A model generated the notes under the pieces. That model saw only the letters and a list, made by a program, of their open reading frames with translations. It was not told where the DNA came from and ran no database searches. Source: JACVRW01 sp963835705 (GTDB lineage: Bacteria > Actinomycetota > Thermoleophilia > Solirubrobacterales > Thermoleophilaceae). Taken from it: 64,000 nt of DNA. This document shows, in pieces, positions 49,036-57,007 of this stretch. Numbering within the stretch: the first letter of the stretch is position 1; every line of letters begins with the position of its first letter. The translations under genes were made by a program, and so were the position numbers. Where the stretch lies: contig CAWIGR010000018.1 of NCBI GenBank assembly GCA_963835705.1, positions 1-64,000 on the forward strand. The letters are read 5' to 3'.

Positions 49036-49814
49036 GGCAGCACCAGCATGTCGGCATGGTCGACGGTGACGGCGAGCTCCCCGGCGGCCGCCTGCGCCAG
49101 GCGCCGGTCCCGGTAGGGGCCGGCCTCGGCCTTCAGGGCGGACTCCTGCTCGCAGGCAGCGGCGACCCAGCCGCCGAGCCACTCGGCCACCAGATCGGCT
49201 TGGACGCCGTTGAGACGCCAGGGGCTTGGCTGGACGAGGACCTCGGCGCGCAGCTCCTCGAGGGCGGCCGCGACAGCGTCCGGGCCGAGCAGGCCCCCTC
49301 GGCGCTGGTGGGCGTTGAACGCCGCGCCGATTGATGCGTCCAGGGGATCCGCCGGGCTCAGGGTGACCCGTCCGACGACGGTCAGCGTGAGCAGCGTGGG
49401 ACGCCCGCGGCAGGCACGGAGCATCCGGGCCAGCTCGGCCGCCGTCAGCAGGTCGAGCAGCGCCGACGCGGTGATGAGGCTCGCGCCGGCGAGGTCGCGC
49501 GGCGTCAGGCGCGTGATGTCGGACTGCCGCGCCTCGACGGTAACCGAGGACGAGTCCGGCGGGCCGGCCGCGGCAAGCTTCAGCAGCTCTGCGTCCCGGT
49601 CGTGCACCACCCAGTGCTGGGGATCAGGCAGCCGCGGCGCAAGCCAGCGGCCCATCGCGCCGGTGCCGCCTCCGAGATCGTGGATCACGAGGCGGGCGGC
49701 TGTGGCGAGGTGCCCCCGGAGGCGCCCGGCGAGCTCGGCCGAGCGTGCCGCCGCGTCGGCCGGCTCGCGCAGACGCAGCCACTCCGGGCTGACCCGGACG
49801 GCCGTCGCGGTCAT
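49032..49814 (-). CDS. SAM-dependent methyltransferase (cluster gene 4)
   Basis: 260 aa. VIHDLGGGTGAMGRWLAPRL is a SAM-binding loop, with VVHDRD as the second-strand acidic residue and SALLDLLTAAELARML as the post-strand-4 helix. Acceptor unknown. The gene starts in the stop of the glycosyltransferase (ATGA) and ends in the start of the YbhN-like gene, indicating coupled translation. Confidence 0.87.
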   Translation of the reverse strand: MTATAVRVSPEWLRLREPADAAARSAELAGRLRGHLATAARLVIHDLGGGTGAMGRWLAPRLPDPQHWVVHDRDAELLKLAAAGPPDSSSVTVEARQSDITRLTPRDLAGASLITASALLDLLTAAELARMLRACRGRPTLLTLTVVGRVTLSPADPLDASIGAAFNAHQRRGGLLGPDAVAAALEELRAEVLVQPSPWRLNGVQADLVAEWLGGWVAAACEQESALKAEAGPYRDRRLAQAAAGELAVTVDHADMLVLP

Positions 49815-50848
49815 CGCGCCGCTCCCGCGAGGACGCCTTCCGCGCCGGCCGCCACGCACGCGAGGACGCCTGCGACGTCGGAGGTCGTGGCGGCCCAGGG
49901 GCGCAGCGACGTGCGCCGCTCGCGGGCAGCCCGGCGCAGGCGCCCGCGCAGCTCGGCGTCGCCCAGCCAGGCCCGCAGCGCGGCTCCCAGCGCTGCCGGG
50001 TCGCCCGGCGGCACCAGCAGCCCCGCCCGCGTACCGTCCTCCCCGCGCCCAAGGGCCTCCGTCACGCCCCCCACGTCGGTGGCGAGGACCGGCAGGCCGC
50101 GGGCCAGGGCCTCGGTGACGACCATGCCGTACGTTTCGGCACGCGAGGCGAGCACGAGCAGATCCGCGGCGGCGTACGCGCGGTCGAGCTCCGGGCCGGT
50201 GCGCGGCCCCGAAAAGCCGACCCGGTCCCGCAGTACGTCTTCCCACGCGCGGCGGCGCACGCGGTCCGCGAACGCCGGTGCACGGTCCAGACTGCCCACG
50301 CAAGCGCAGCGCCAGGACAGGTCCGCCACCGTCGCGAGGGCGTCGAGCAGGACGTCGTGCCCCTTGGCGGGTGTCACCGCGCCGACGCAGAGCAGCGCGT
50401 CGCCTGCCGTGGTCCCCGGCGCGAGCCCGGCGGCGTCGACGCCGGGAACGGCCACGTGCACCCGATCGGCCGGCAGCGCGTACAGCTCCCCCAGCCGGCG
50501 CCGGGACCATTCACTGGTCGTGACGACTGCGGCGGCCGCCGCGAGCACCTCGCGCTCGTCGGCGTGACCGAGCGGCATGTGCATGAGCACCACCTGGCGA
50601 AGGCGGCGCGCCTCCGGCACGAGCACCTGGGGGGCGGGGGACGCGATCAGCCCGTCGACCAGCACCACGGCGCCATCCGGGATCCTGCGGACGGTGCGCG
50701 CGAGGGCGGCGCCGGGCACGGCGTGCTCATGCACCGTCCAGCCGAGCGTGGCGAGCCCTCGGCAGACCTGGCGGTCGTAAGTGTTGCCACCGCTCGGCCG
50801 CGTCGGGTCGTCGATGCCCTCAGGGACGATGACGTGCACCTCGGTCAT
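49811..50848 (-). CDS. GT4-family glycosyltransferase
   Basis: 345 aa GT-B glycosyltransferase. The donor-binding signature is ETYGMVVTEALARGLPVLATDVGGVTEAL; VGAVTPAKGHDVLLDAL marks the second Rossmann domain. It transfers a sugar from a nucleotide donor to an unknown acceptor. The ATG at 50848 overlaps the stop of the PTPS-like gene (ATGA). Confidence 0.9.
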   Translation of the reverse strand: MTEVHVIVPEGIDDPTRPSGGNTYDRQVCRGLATLGWTVHEHAVPGAALARTVRRIPDGAVVLVDGLIASPAPQVLVPEARRLRQVVLMHMPLGHADEREVLAAAAAVVTTSEWSRRRLGELYALPADRVHVAVPGVDAAGLAPGTTAGDALLCVGAVTPAKGHDVLLDALATVADLSWRCACVGSLDRAPAFADRVRRRAWEDVLRDRVGFSGPRTGPELDRAYAAADLLVLASRAETYGMVVTEALARGLPVLATDVGGVTEALGRGEDGTRAGLLVPPGDPAALGAALRAWLGDAELRGRLRRAARERRTSLRPWAATTSDVAGVLACVAAGAEGVLAGAAR

Positions 50849-51243
50849 AGCGGCCGCTCGTAGCTCGCCCACGCGACGTGGGACTCGTGCAGCGTTATCA
50901 CGAGCCCATCGAGCTCCCGCGCGCCGTCGCCCAGTGCGCCGGCCCGCGCGCGGTCAGCGAGTCGGTCCGCGATGACCCGGGCGAGCGCCTCGGTTGTGGT
51001 GTTCATGCCCGCGAGCTCCACCTCGTCGTCGAGGTTGCGATAACCGAGCTCGCCCACCACGGCGCGCAGCACCTCGGCTGCGCGGCCGATGTCGACCACG
51101 ATGCCGTCCGCGTCGAGGGCCGCGCGCCGGAAGGTGGCGTCGACGACGTACGTCGCGCCGTGCAGGCGCTGCGCGGGCCCGAACACCTCGCCGCGCAGGC
51201 TGTGGGCGATCATCAGGTGGTCGCGGATGGTCACGCTGAACAC
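50845..51243 (-). CDS. PTPS/QueD-fold protein with degenerate active site
   Basis: 132 aa T-fold protein similar to 6-pyruvoyl-/6-carboxy-tetrahydropterin synthase. Conserved parts are MIAHSLRGEVFGPAQRLHGATY, MNTTTEALARVIADRL and LHESHVAWASYE (the Glu that anchors the pterin). Two usual features are missing: the catalytic Cys before LHG is absent, and the HxH zinc pair reads HGA, so one zinc ligand is lost. It may be a binding protein or catalyse different chemistry. Start is GTG at 51243, 3 nt after the dehydrogenase stop. Confidence 0.87.
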   Translation of the reverse strand: MFSVTIRDHLMIAHSLRGEVFGPAQRLHGATYVVDATFRRAALDADGIVVDIGRAAEVLRAVVGELGYRNLDDEVELAGMNTTTEALARVIADRLADRARAGALGDGARELDGLVITLHESHVAWASYERPL

Positions 51244-51246
51244 GCG

Positions 51247-52227
51247 CTACGCCCCGTCGTAGGTGATCGCGTGGCAGAGCGCCGGCAGGCTCCCCGCGGC
51301 CAGGCGCGCCATGACACCGGGCAGCTCGTCGAAGCGCGACTCGCCGGTCACGACCACATCGAAGGCGGGGTCGCGCAGCAGGTCGAGCGCGAGGGCCAGC
51401 CTGTCGGCGGTCGTGCGGCGCGCGCTCCGGGCGGGGGACATCGTCCCGACCTGGCTGGCGCGCAGCCCAAGGCGCCCCGCGTGGAACGCACCGCCCAGCG
51501 AGAGACGGACCTCGGCGTCGCCGTACCAGCTGAGGTCGAGCACCGTGCCCTCGGGCCCGAGCAGGTCGAGCGAGCACTGGAGCCCGGCGGAGGTCGCGCT
51601 CGTGTGCACGACCAGGTCGCATCCGCCGGCGGCGTCGTCCGGCCGCGCGAAGCCCGCCCCGAGCGCGGCTGCGGCCTCGGCCCGTGACTCGTCTACGTCG
51701 ACGAGCGTGACCTCGACTGCCGGGAACCGGGCGAGCAGCCGGCCGACGCAGCAGCCAACCATCCCGGCGCCGACGACGGCGACGCGGTCGCCGACCAGCG
51801 GAGCCGCGTCCCAAAGGGCGTTGACGGCTGTTTCGACGGTGCCGGCGAGCACGGCACGCGCGGGCGGTACGTCGTCGGGCACGACGGTCACGGCGCCGGC
51901 AGGCACCACATAGGCCGTCTGGTGGGGATAGAGGCAGAAGACGGTGCGGCCACGCATCTCCGGCGGCCCCTCCTCGACGGCGCCGACGTTGAGGTAGCCG
52001 TACTTGACCGGTCCCGGGAAGTCCCCTTCCTGGAACGGCGCGCGCATCGCCACACGCTGGCTCGGCGGCACGCCGCCGCGGAAGACGAGCGTCTCGGTGC
52101 CGCGGCTGACACCCGTCCGCAGCGTGCGGACCATCACTTCGCCGTTCCCGGGCTCGGGCAGCGCGACCGGCCGGATCTCCCCGCGCCCGGGCCTGCGCAG
52201 CCAGAACGCGTGCGCCTCGTCGACCAT
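51247..52227 (-). CDS. MDR-family (zinc-alcohol-dehydrogenase-like) oxidoreductase
   Basis: 326 aa. The N-terminal GroES-like region keeps TGVSRGTETLVFRGGVP, as in the BchC/sorbitol-dehydrogenase-like subgroup of the MDR family. The cofactor domain has VAVVGAGMVGCCVGRLLAR with an acidic residue after strand 2 (VDVDESR), favouring NAD. The typical structural-zinc cysteines are absent. Substrate unknown; probably oxidises or reduces a hydroxyl or carbonyl in the cluster product. First large gene of the eight-gene operon; it begins 3 nt after a 16-codon open frame. Confidence 0.87.
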   Translation of the reverse strand: MVDEAHAFWLRRPGRGEIRPVALPEPGNGEVMVRTLRTGVSRGTETLVFRGGVPPSQRVAMRAPFQEGDFPGPVKYGYLNVGAVEEGPPEMRGRTVFCLYPHQTAYVVPAGAVTVVPDDVPPARAVLAGTVETAVNALWDAAPLVGDRVAVVGAGMVGCCVGRLLARFPAVEVTLVDVDESRAEAAAALGAGFARPDDAAGGCDLVVHTSATSAGLQCSLDLLGPEGTVLDLSWYGDAEVRLSLGGAFHAGRLGLRASQVGTMSPARSARRTTADRLALALDLLRDPAFDVVVTGESRFDELPGVMARLAAGSLPALCHAITYDGA

Positions 52228-52230
52228 GGC

Positions 52231-52281
52231 CTATGAGTCGACTTCGTCGGGCATCGGTCTGTGGTACGCGGGGATGTTCAC
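52231..52281 (-). other. Possible 16-codon leader frame before the cluster
   Basis: A GTG-started frame reads VNIPAYHRPMPDEVDS and stops 3 nt before the dehydrogenase ATG, which has no ribosome site of its own. GAGGG stands a few bases before the GTG. If translated, it would couple translation into the cluster or act as a leader peptide. There is no independent evidence for expression. Confidence 0.3.
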
Positions 52282-52288
52282 ATCGCCC

Positions 52289-53026
52289 TCAGTAACGCAG
52301 CGGGCCGCTCAGCACCGTCGGTCCGCGGTCGCCCCCTCGATCGGGGTTTCGGGTCACGACCATGCGGTGGTAGTCGCCCGCCCGCACCGCCGCCGTGAAG
52401 TCCCCCTCGGCTCGTCCGTTGGGATCGGGCCAGAAGGTGCCGCCGGTCACCCAGCGCCCGTCGGCGCGGATGCACCACACCTCGTATTCCGACCCCGTCG
52501 GCAGCCCGCGCGCCTCGAGCCGGATCCGCGTGCCCGCCGGCACGTCGTCGAGCTGCGCCGTGGCGGATCCCGACGCGCTGGCCCTCGGGTTCAGCCACAC
52601 GCTCGCGTAGGCCGTCGCCCCACCCTCGTCGCCGGGCACAAGAAGGGTCAGCGCCACGACGAGCGCCAGGAGGGCGGCGGCGGCGACCGCGAGCGCCCGG
52701 CGAAGTGCGGGCGCGCCGGACGCCGCGCCGGGGCGCCGGACGAGACGAACCCCCAGCCGCGGCCGGCTCGGCGCCGCTTCCTCCCGGCGCTCCCTGGCGA
52801 AGCGGTCCAGCACCGCCTCCTCCACCTGGGGCGACAGCGAGGGCGGCGGCACGTCGGACGGCGCGATCCGGTCGAGCAGTTCGGGCAGCGCCACCAGGCG
52901 GTCGGCCTCGGGCCCGCAATGCGGGCAGACGGCCACGTGGCGGCGCATCTCCTCCATCTCGTCCGGCTCGAGCGCGCCCAGCGCGTAGCCGCCGACGAGC
53001 GATCCGTGTGTTGGGCAGCTGCTCAT
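52289..53026 (-). CDS. Membrane anti-sigma factor, RskA-like with zinc-finger domain
   Basis: 245 aa. The N-terminal anti-sigma domain carries HVAVCPHC, the HxxxCxxC zinc motif of ZAS proteins. One membrane helix spans ~117-139 (AVAAAALLALVVALTLLV). The outer part (~145-245) is an anti-sigma-K/RskA-type beta domain (VWLNPRASASGSATAQLDDV ... VWCIRADGRW). It should hold the ECF sigma encoded 34 nt upstream inactive until regulated proteolysis. It ends 61 nt before the dehydrogenase of the downstream cluster. Confidence 0.88.
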   Translation of the reverse strand: MSSCPTHGSLVGGYALGALEPDEMEEMRRHVAVCPHCGPEADRLVALPELLDRIAPSDVPPPSLSPQVEEAVLDRFARERREEAAPSRPRLGVRLVRRPGAASGAPALRRALAVAAAALLALVVALTLLVPGDEGGATAYASVWLNPRASASGSATAQLDDVPAGTRIRLEARGLPTGSEYEVWCIRADGRWVTGGTFWPDPNGRAEGDFTAAVRAGDYHRMVVTRNPDRGGDRGPTVLSGPLRY

Positions 53027-53060
53027 ATGGCGAGCGCGCGGCGCGCGCGAGCGTTCGATC

Positions 53061-53609
53061 TCACTCGGCCAGCTCCATCTCGTCCAGGATCAGCCGCAGG
53101 CTCCGCAGCGCGTAGGAGGTGCGGCTCTTCACCGTCCCGAGCGGGATGCCCTTCCGCTCCGCGATCTCCCGCAGCGTCAACCCGCCGTAGTGCGCGAGCC
53201 GGATCACCTCGCGGTGCTCCGGCGACAGCCGCGCCAGCGCCGCCGCGATCTGCCAGCGCAGCACCGCCTGCTCCAGTGTGCGGTCGAGCTCGGCAGGGCT
53301 CTCGGGCTCCACGCCCTCGGCCACGCCCGGCCGCACCGCCGCCCGGCGGCGCGCGTCCACCACGCGGTTGCGAGCGATCGAGTACAGCCAGGTCCGGACG
53401 CTCGCGCGCCGCGGGTCGTAGTCGCTCGCGTGGCGCCATGCCCGCGCGAAGACGTCCTGCACCACCTCCTCAGCCAGTTCGCGGTCACCGAGCGCATTGC
53501 AGGCGAACCCGAACAGCTGGCCGGCGTAGCGCCGGTACAGCTCCCTGAGCTCGTCGCCGCTGTCGTCGCGGGGCAGCCGCTCCACGAGCGTGGCATCGCT
53601 CGGGGCCAT
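53061..53609 (-). CDS. ECF-family RNA polymerase sigma factor (SigK-like)
   Basis: 182 aa. Sigma region 2 (LYRRYAGQLFGFACNALGD ... VVQDVFARAW) and region 4 (LSPEHREVIRLAHYGGLTLREIAERKGIPLGTVKSR) are both intact. A -10-like TAGCGT lies 6 nt before the ATG. It is paired with the RskA-like anti-sigma. Position and direction suggest it may drive itself and the eight-gene cluster, which has no other obvious promoter. Confidence 0.93.
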   Translation of the reverse strand: MAPSDATLVERLPRDDSGDELRELYRRYAGQLFGFACNALGDRELAEEVVQDVFARAWRHASDYDPRRASVRTWLYSIARNRVVDARRRAAVRPGVAEGVEPESPAELDRTLEQAVLRWQIAAALARLSPEHREVIRLAHYGGLTLREIAERKGIPLGTVKSRTSYALRSLRLILDEMELAE

Positions 53610-53615
53610 GCAGCA

Positions 53616-53621
53616 ACGCTA
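53616..53621 (-). promoter_or_regulatory. -10-like TAGCGT box of the ECF sigma gene
   Basis: TAGCGT (minus strand, 53621-53616) ends 6 nt before the ATG at 53609. The overlapping TATA step (53620-53623) could also serve plus-strand transcription toward the gene at 53659. Confidence 0.5.
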
Positions 53622-53658
53622 TACGCGCGCCGGACCCCGGCGGTTCGGAGCGCCCGGC

Positions 53659-54666
53659 ATGCGTACCTTTCCTCCCGTGCCCCTCGCGACCCTCGGCGAC
53701 TCCTTCCAGTCGTTCTTCGACGCGGTCGACGACTTCGTCTCCAACCTGGCCTCGGTCCGCCTGGTGCCGCTCCTCTTGGCGCTCGCCCTCTTCACCGCAT
53801 ACCTGACTCTCCGGGCGCGGGCCAGCTTCAACATCCTGCGCGCCGCCTACCCCACCGAGCGGATCCAGTTCCGCGAGATCTGGGGCGCTTACTTCGCCGG
53901 GTACGGCTTCAACGCGGTGATCCCGGCGCGCGGCGGCGACGTGGTGCGCCTGTTCCTCACCAAGACCTCGATCCCGAACTCGAGTTATCCCGCCGTAGCG
54001 GCGAGCTTCGTCACCGAGCTCGGGTTCGACATCGCGATGGGGTCGCTGATCCTCATCTTCGCGTTCACCCAGGGCGTGTTCCCCAAGCCCCCCGACTTCG
54101 CGAACCTGAACGCATTCGATCTCTCGTTCCTGGCCCAGCACCCGCGCTTCACGCTCTTCCTGCTGACCGTCCTGGCGCTCGCGACGCTGGCGGGCTTCGC
54201 GCTCCTCAGCGTGCGGGTGCGAGCGTTCTGGGAGCGCGTGAAGCAGGGCTTCACGATCCTGCGCGACAGAGAGCGCTACCTCCGCGAGGTGTTCGCCGTG
54301 CAGTTCGCCGGGTGGCTGTTCAGGTTCGCGGCGTTCTGGGCGCTGCTCGAGGCGTTCAACGTGGGCGGCTCGGTGAAGAACGTGCTGCTCGTGCTGGGCG
54401 TGAACGCGGTGTCGGCGGCGGTGCCCTTCACGCCGCAGGGCGCCGGCGTCCAGCAGGCGCTGCTCGTGCAGGTGTTTCGCGGCACGGCGGCGGGCTCCAC
54501 TGTGGCCGCCTACTCGGTCGGGCAGCAGATCGCGATCGGCGCGCTCACGTTCGGGATCGGGTTCACCGCGCTCGTGCTCATCTTCAGGGTGCGGAGCTTC
54601 AAGGAGGTGATCGCCCTCGGTCGGGAGGACCGGGCGAAGGACGGGACAGAGCCGTCGACCGCCTAG
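53659..54666 (+). CDS. Second YbhN/UPF0104-type membrane protein
   Basis: 335 aa with about eight hydrophobic helices. The family motifs NAVIPARGGDVVRLFL and NAVSAAVPFTPQGAGVQQALL are present. As with its paralogue in the cluster at 48115-49035, possible roles are lipid translocation or membrane recruitment of a glycolipid pathway. It diverges from the ECF sigma gene; the ATG at 53659 gives a normal N-terminus. Confidence 0.85.
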   Translation: MRTFPPVPLATLGDSFQSFFDAVDDFVSNLASVRLVPLLLALALFTAYLTLRARASFNILRAAYPTERIQFREIWGAYFAGYGFNAVIPARGGDVVRLFLTKTSIPNSSYPAVAASFVTELGFDIAMGSLILIFAFTQGVFPKPPDFANLNAFDLSFLAQHPRFTLFLLTVLALATLAGFALLSVRVRAFWERVKQGFTILRDRERYLREVFAVQFAGWLFRFAAFWALLEAFNVGGSVKNVLLVLGVNAVSAAVPFTPQGAGVQQALLVQVFRGTAAGSTVAAYSVGQQIAIGALTFGIGFTALVLIFRVRSFKEVIALGREDRAKDGTEPSTA

Positions 54667-54669
54667 ACT
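54664..54669 (+). promoter_or_regulatory. -10-like TAGACT box
   Basis: TAGACT contains the stop codon of the preceding gene and ends 6 nt before the ATG at 54676. Confidence 0.5.
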
Positions 54670-54675
54670 CAGCCC

Positions 54676-54957
54676 ATGTCTTCGGAAGATCCCTTCGGCG
54701 GCCTGTTCGGCGACCCGGACGAGTTGCGCCGGCGCATGGCCGAGTTCGCGGAGCAGATGCAGGGCGCCCAACGGGTCGCCTGGGCCGACAACGCGATCAA
54801 GCTGGCGGTCGACATGACCGTCGCGGGCCTGCAGCGCATGAATCTCCAGGGCAACGCCGAGCAACAGTCGCGCGACCTGCTTCAGGCGATGCGGCTGATG
54901 TTCCCCGAGGCCGTGATCCTCGTCCGGGAAGCGCGGGAGGGATTCGGCACGAGCTAG
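54676..54957 (+). CDS. Hypothetical protein, 93 aa
   Basis: 93 aa, mostly helical and amphipathic (PDELRRRMAEFAEQMQGAQR ... EQQSRDLLQAMRLMFPEA). No signal peptide or membrane helix. The N-terminal DPFGGLFGDPDELRRRM resembles short conserved actinobacterial proteins of unknown role. Its own -10-like box precedes it. Confidence 0.65.
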   Translation: MSSEDPFGGLFGDPDELRRRMAEFAEQMQGAQRVAWADNAIKLAVDMTVAGLQRMNLQGNAEQQSRDLLQAMRLMFPEAVILVREAREGFGTS

Positions 54958-54968
54958 TACACGGCTAG

Positions 54969-54974
54969 TACAGT
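54969..54974 (+). promoter_or_regulatory. -10-like TACAGT box of the CBS gene
   Basis: TACAGT ends 7 nt before the GTG at 54982. No ribosome-binding site is seen, so the message is probably leaderless. Confidence 0.45.
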
Positions 54975-54981
54975 CGCGCCC

Positions 54982-55428
54982 GTGCGCATCACGGAGGTGA
55001 TGACCCAGGGCGTCGTGACCGCCGAGAGCGGGGACAGCCTGCGCCGCGTCGGCGAGCTGATGCGGGACCGTAACGTCGGCTCGGTGGTCGTTTGCGAGAA
55101 CGGACGGCCGATAGGCGTGATCACCGACCGCGACCTCGCCTTGGCGGTCGTGGCGGACAAGGTCGACGCCGGCGACGTCGCCGGCTCCCACGCCTCGCGG
55201 CCGCTCGTGACCGGCGAGGTCGCGATGGACATCGAGGAGGCGGTGGCGCTGATGATCCAGCACCGCATCCGCCGGCTGCCGGTAACGGAGGGCGAGGCGC
55301 TCGTCGGGATCGTGACGATCGACGACCTCGCCGTGCGAGCCGGCGATCTCCACCAGGCGCAGCAGATCACCGCCGAGGTGGCGAAGGCCGCTCTGCCCGA
55401 GTTCTACTTCCACCAGCGGGGCGGCTGA
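54982..55428 (+). CDS. Tandem CBS-domain protein
   Basis: 148 aa consisting of two CBS motifs (~1-60 and ~65-125), with GSVVVCENGRPIGVITDRDL in the first and HRIRRLPVTEGEALVGIVTIDDL in the second. Such pairs bind adenine nucleotides and act as energy or second-messenger sensors, often on partner proteins. No partner is fused here. GTG start. Confidence 0.9.
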   Translation: MRITEVMTQGVVTAESGDSLRRVGELMRDRNVGSVVVCENGRPIGVITDRDLALAVVADKVDAGDVAGSHASRPLVTGEVAMDIEEAVALMIQHRIRRLPVTEGEALVGIVTIDDLAVRAGDLHQAQQITAEVAKAALPEFYFHQRGG

Positions 55429-55432
55429 CGCC

Positions 55433-55642
55433 ATGGCCCCGATGAACGCCGACCAGCTTCGCACCCGCCGGCGCGTGGAGAGCCTGATCCGCGTGATGGC
55501 CCCGGCGCTCGACCTGGTGCTGGCGGCGGGCGACCGGATCTCGCGGGTGGTCGAGCCAGAGGACGTCGAGTACTACCCGCCGCGTGTCACGCGAGGGCCG
55601 AAGCACCCGGCTCGGCCGGGTGCGCAGGGCGGGAATTCGTGA
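55433..55642 (+). CDS. Small basic protein containing a palindromic repeat in its 3' end
   Basis: 69 aa from the ATG at 55433; the ATG at 55442 (MNADQLRTRRRVES) is an alternative start. The first ~50 residues look like a real helical protein (VESLIRVMAPALDLVLAAGD, VVEPEDVEYYPPRV). The last ~17 residues (GPKHPARPGAQGG) are encoded by a dispersed palindrome, so the natural stop may have been displaced by its insertion. Function unknown. Confidence 0.55.
   Translation: MAPMNADQLRTRRRVESLIRVMAPALDLVLAAGDRISRVVEPEDVEYYPPRVTRGPKHPARPGAQGGNS
55599..55630. repeat. Dispersed palindromic element, copy 2
   Basis: Hairpin GCACCCGGC / GCCGGGTGC, loop TCG, with the same CGAA and GCAGGGC flanks as the copy at 33265-33296. 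The two changed bases pair with each other, keeping all nine base pairs. Confidence 0.6.
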
Positions 55643-55658
55643 CGACGCCCCAGCGCAG

Positions 55659-56589
55659 GTGAGCAACCAGGAGCAGCTCCAGTGGGAGGCCCGCTTCGGC
55701 CGCCCCGCCGCCCTCGCGGCGTTCGCCTCGGGGCTCTTGCTGCTCGCCGGCACGGTGATCCTTCAGACGATGCTGGAGGACCGCGCCAGGGTGGAGCCGC
55801 TGGCCGACTTCCTGCTCTCCGTGGACGAGTCGCCGAGCTCCCTGATCCTCCAGTCGCTCGTGCAGGCCTTGGGCGCCCTCTGCCTGATCCCGGTCTTCTA
55901 CTACCTGTTTCGCGCGACGATCCACCGCGCCCCGCAGATCCCCCGCTGGTTCGTATACCTCATCTTCGCCGGCCCGATCCTGTACGCCGTCTCCCAGGTC
56001 TTCGGTGCTGTCGAGCGCATCGACGTGGCGGAGATGTTCGCGGACGAGAACTACTCGCTCGACGACCCGGACCCTGAGCGGCTGGCGCAACAGTGCCCGG
56101 CCATCCGCGGAGAGGTCGGGAGCGACTGCGCTCAGGAGCTGCTCCAGCAGAACGCCAACCTCGCGGCCGCGCTGCCGAGCCTGATCGGCTCGGTCATCGT
56201 CGCCTTCATGTACGTGATGGTGCCGCTCCGGGCGCGCCGGGCGGGCCTCCTCAGCCCGTTCATGTCGATCCTGGGCGTGATCGCCGGCGTGCTGCTGGTC
56301 CTCCAGCTGGCGCCGCCGATGCCCATCGTGATCCAGGCCTTCTGGCTCGGGGCGATCGGGGTGCTGTATCTCGGCAACTGGCCCGGCGGGCGCGGCCCGG
56401 CCTGGGAGAGCGGGGAGCCCGATCCGTGGCCGACCGCCGCCGAGCGGCGCGGCCTGGGGCCTTCGCCCGACGACGACGGAGACGGCGAGAAGCCGGCCGC
56501 GCGCGCCCAGCGCGCCCACGGCGCCCGCCGAGCCCGAGCCGGTCCCGGAGCGGCCGAGCTCGCGCAAGCGCAGGCGCAAGCGGAGCTAG
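55659..56589 (+). CDS. Multi-helix membrane protein, unknown function (frameshifted near its 3' end)
   Basis: About 309 aa after correction. Five or more hydrophobic helices (e.g. PAALAAFASGLLLLAGTVIL, ILGVIAGVLLVLQLA) flank a soluble loop with CPAIRGEVGSDC. The cytoplasmic tail is acidic then Pro-rich. The frame breaks in a GC run at about 56496-56508; the other frame reads SAPTAPAEPEPVPERPSSRKR and stops at the TAG at 56587, 4 nt before the next ATG. GTG start at 55659. Family not recognised beyond being typical of this kind of genome. Confidence 0.72.
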
Positions 56590-56593
56590 GCGA

Positions 56594-57001
56594 ATGCAAG
56601 GTCCCGCGCGGACCCGTCTGGTGGCGCTCGTGGTGCTGCTGGCGGTGGCGGCGCCGCTCGTCATCGTCGCGATCGTGGGCAGCGGCGGAGGCGACGAGGG
56701 GACGGAGGAGACCGGCCTCCGGGTCGAGCGCGCTCCCGGCCTGCCCGAGCTGCTCGTCTACCTGACGCCCGAGGCCAACAAGGCGGAACGAAGCGGCGGC
56801 CGCGAGAGCGTGACGGTCGAGTGCCTCGACGCCGGAGGCCAGGTGGTGTCCCGGCAGACCGAGGCCTGGCCGTTCACCGACACCGACCAGCAGACCGTCG
56901 AGCCGCACGCCCACGTGCCGGTGAACCCGGCCCGCATAAACGACGTGCAGCGCTGCCGGGTGCGCCCGGCGGACCCGCCGCTGGAGGGCCCGGTCTCCTA
57001 G
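56594..57001 (+). CDS. Membrane-anchored hypothetical protein
   Basis: 135 aa. One N-terminal membrane helix (LVALVVLLAVAAPLVIVAIV) followed by an outside domain with two Cys (VECLDAG, VQRCRV) that could form a disulfide. Function unknown. It starts 4 nt after the corrected stop of the upstream membrane protein, suggesting one operon. Confidence 0.68.
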   Translation: MQGPARTRLVALVVLLAVAAPLVIVAIVGSGGGDEGTEETGLRVERAPGLPELLVYLTPEANKAERSGGRESVTVECLDAGGQVVSRQTEAWPFTDTDQQTVEPHAHVPVNPARINDVQRCRVRPADPPLEGPVS

Positions 57002-57007
57002 GACAAC

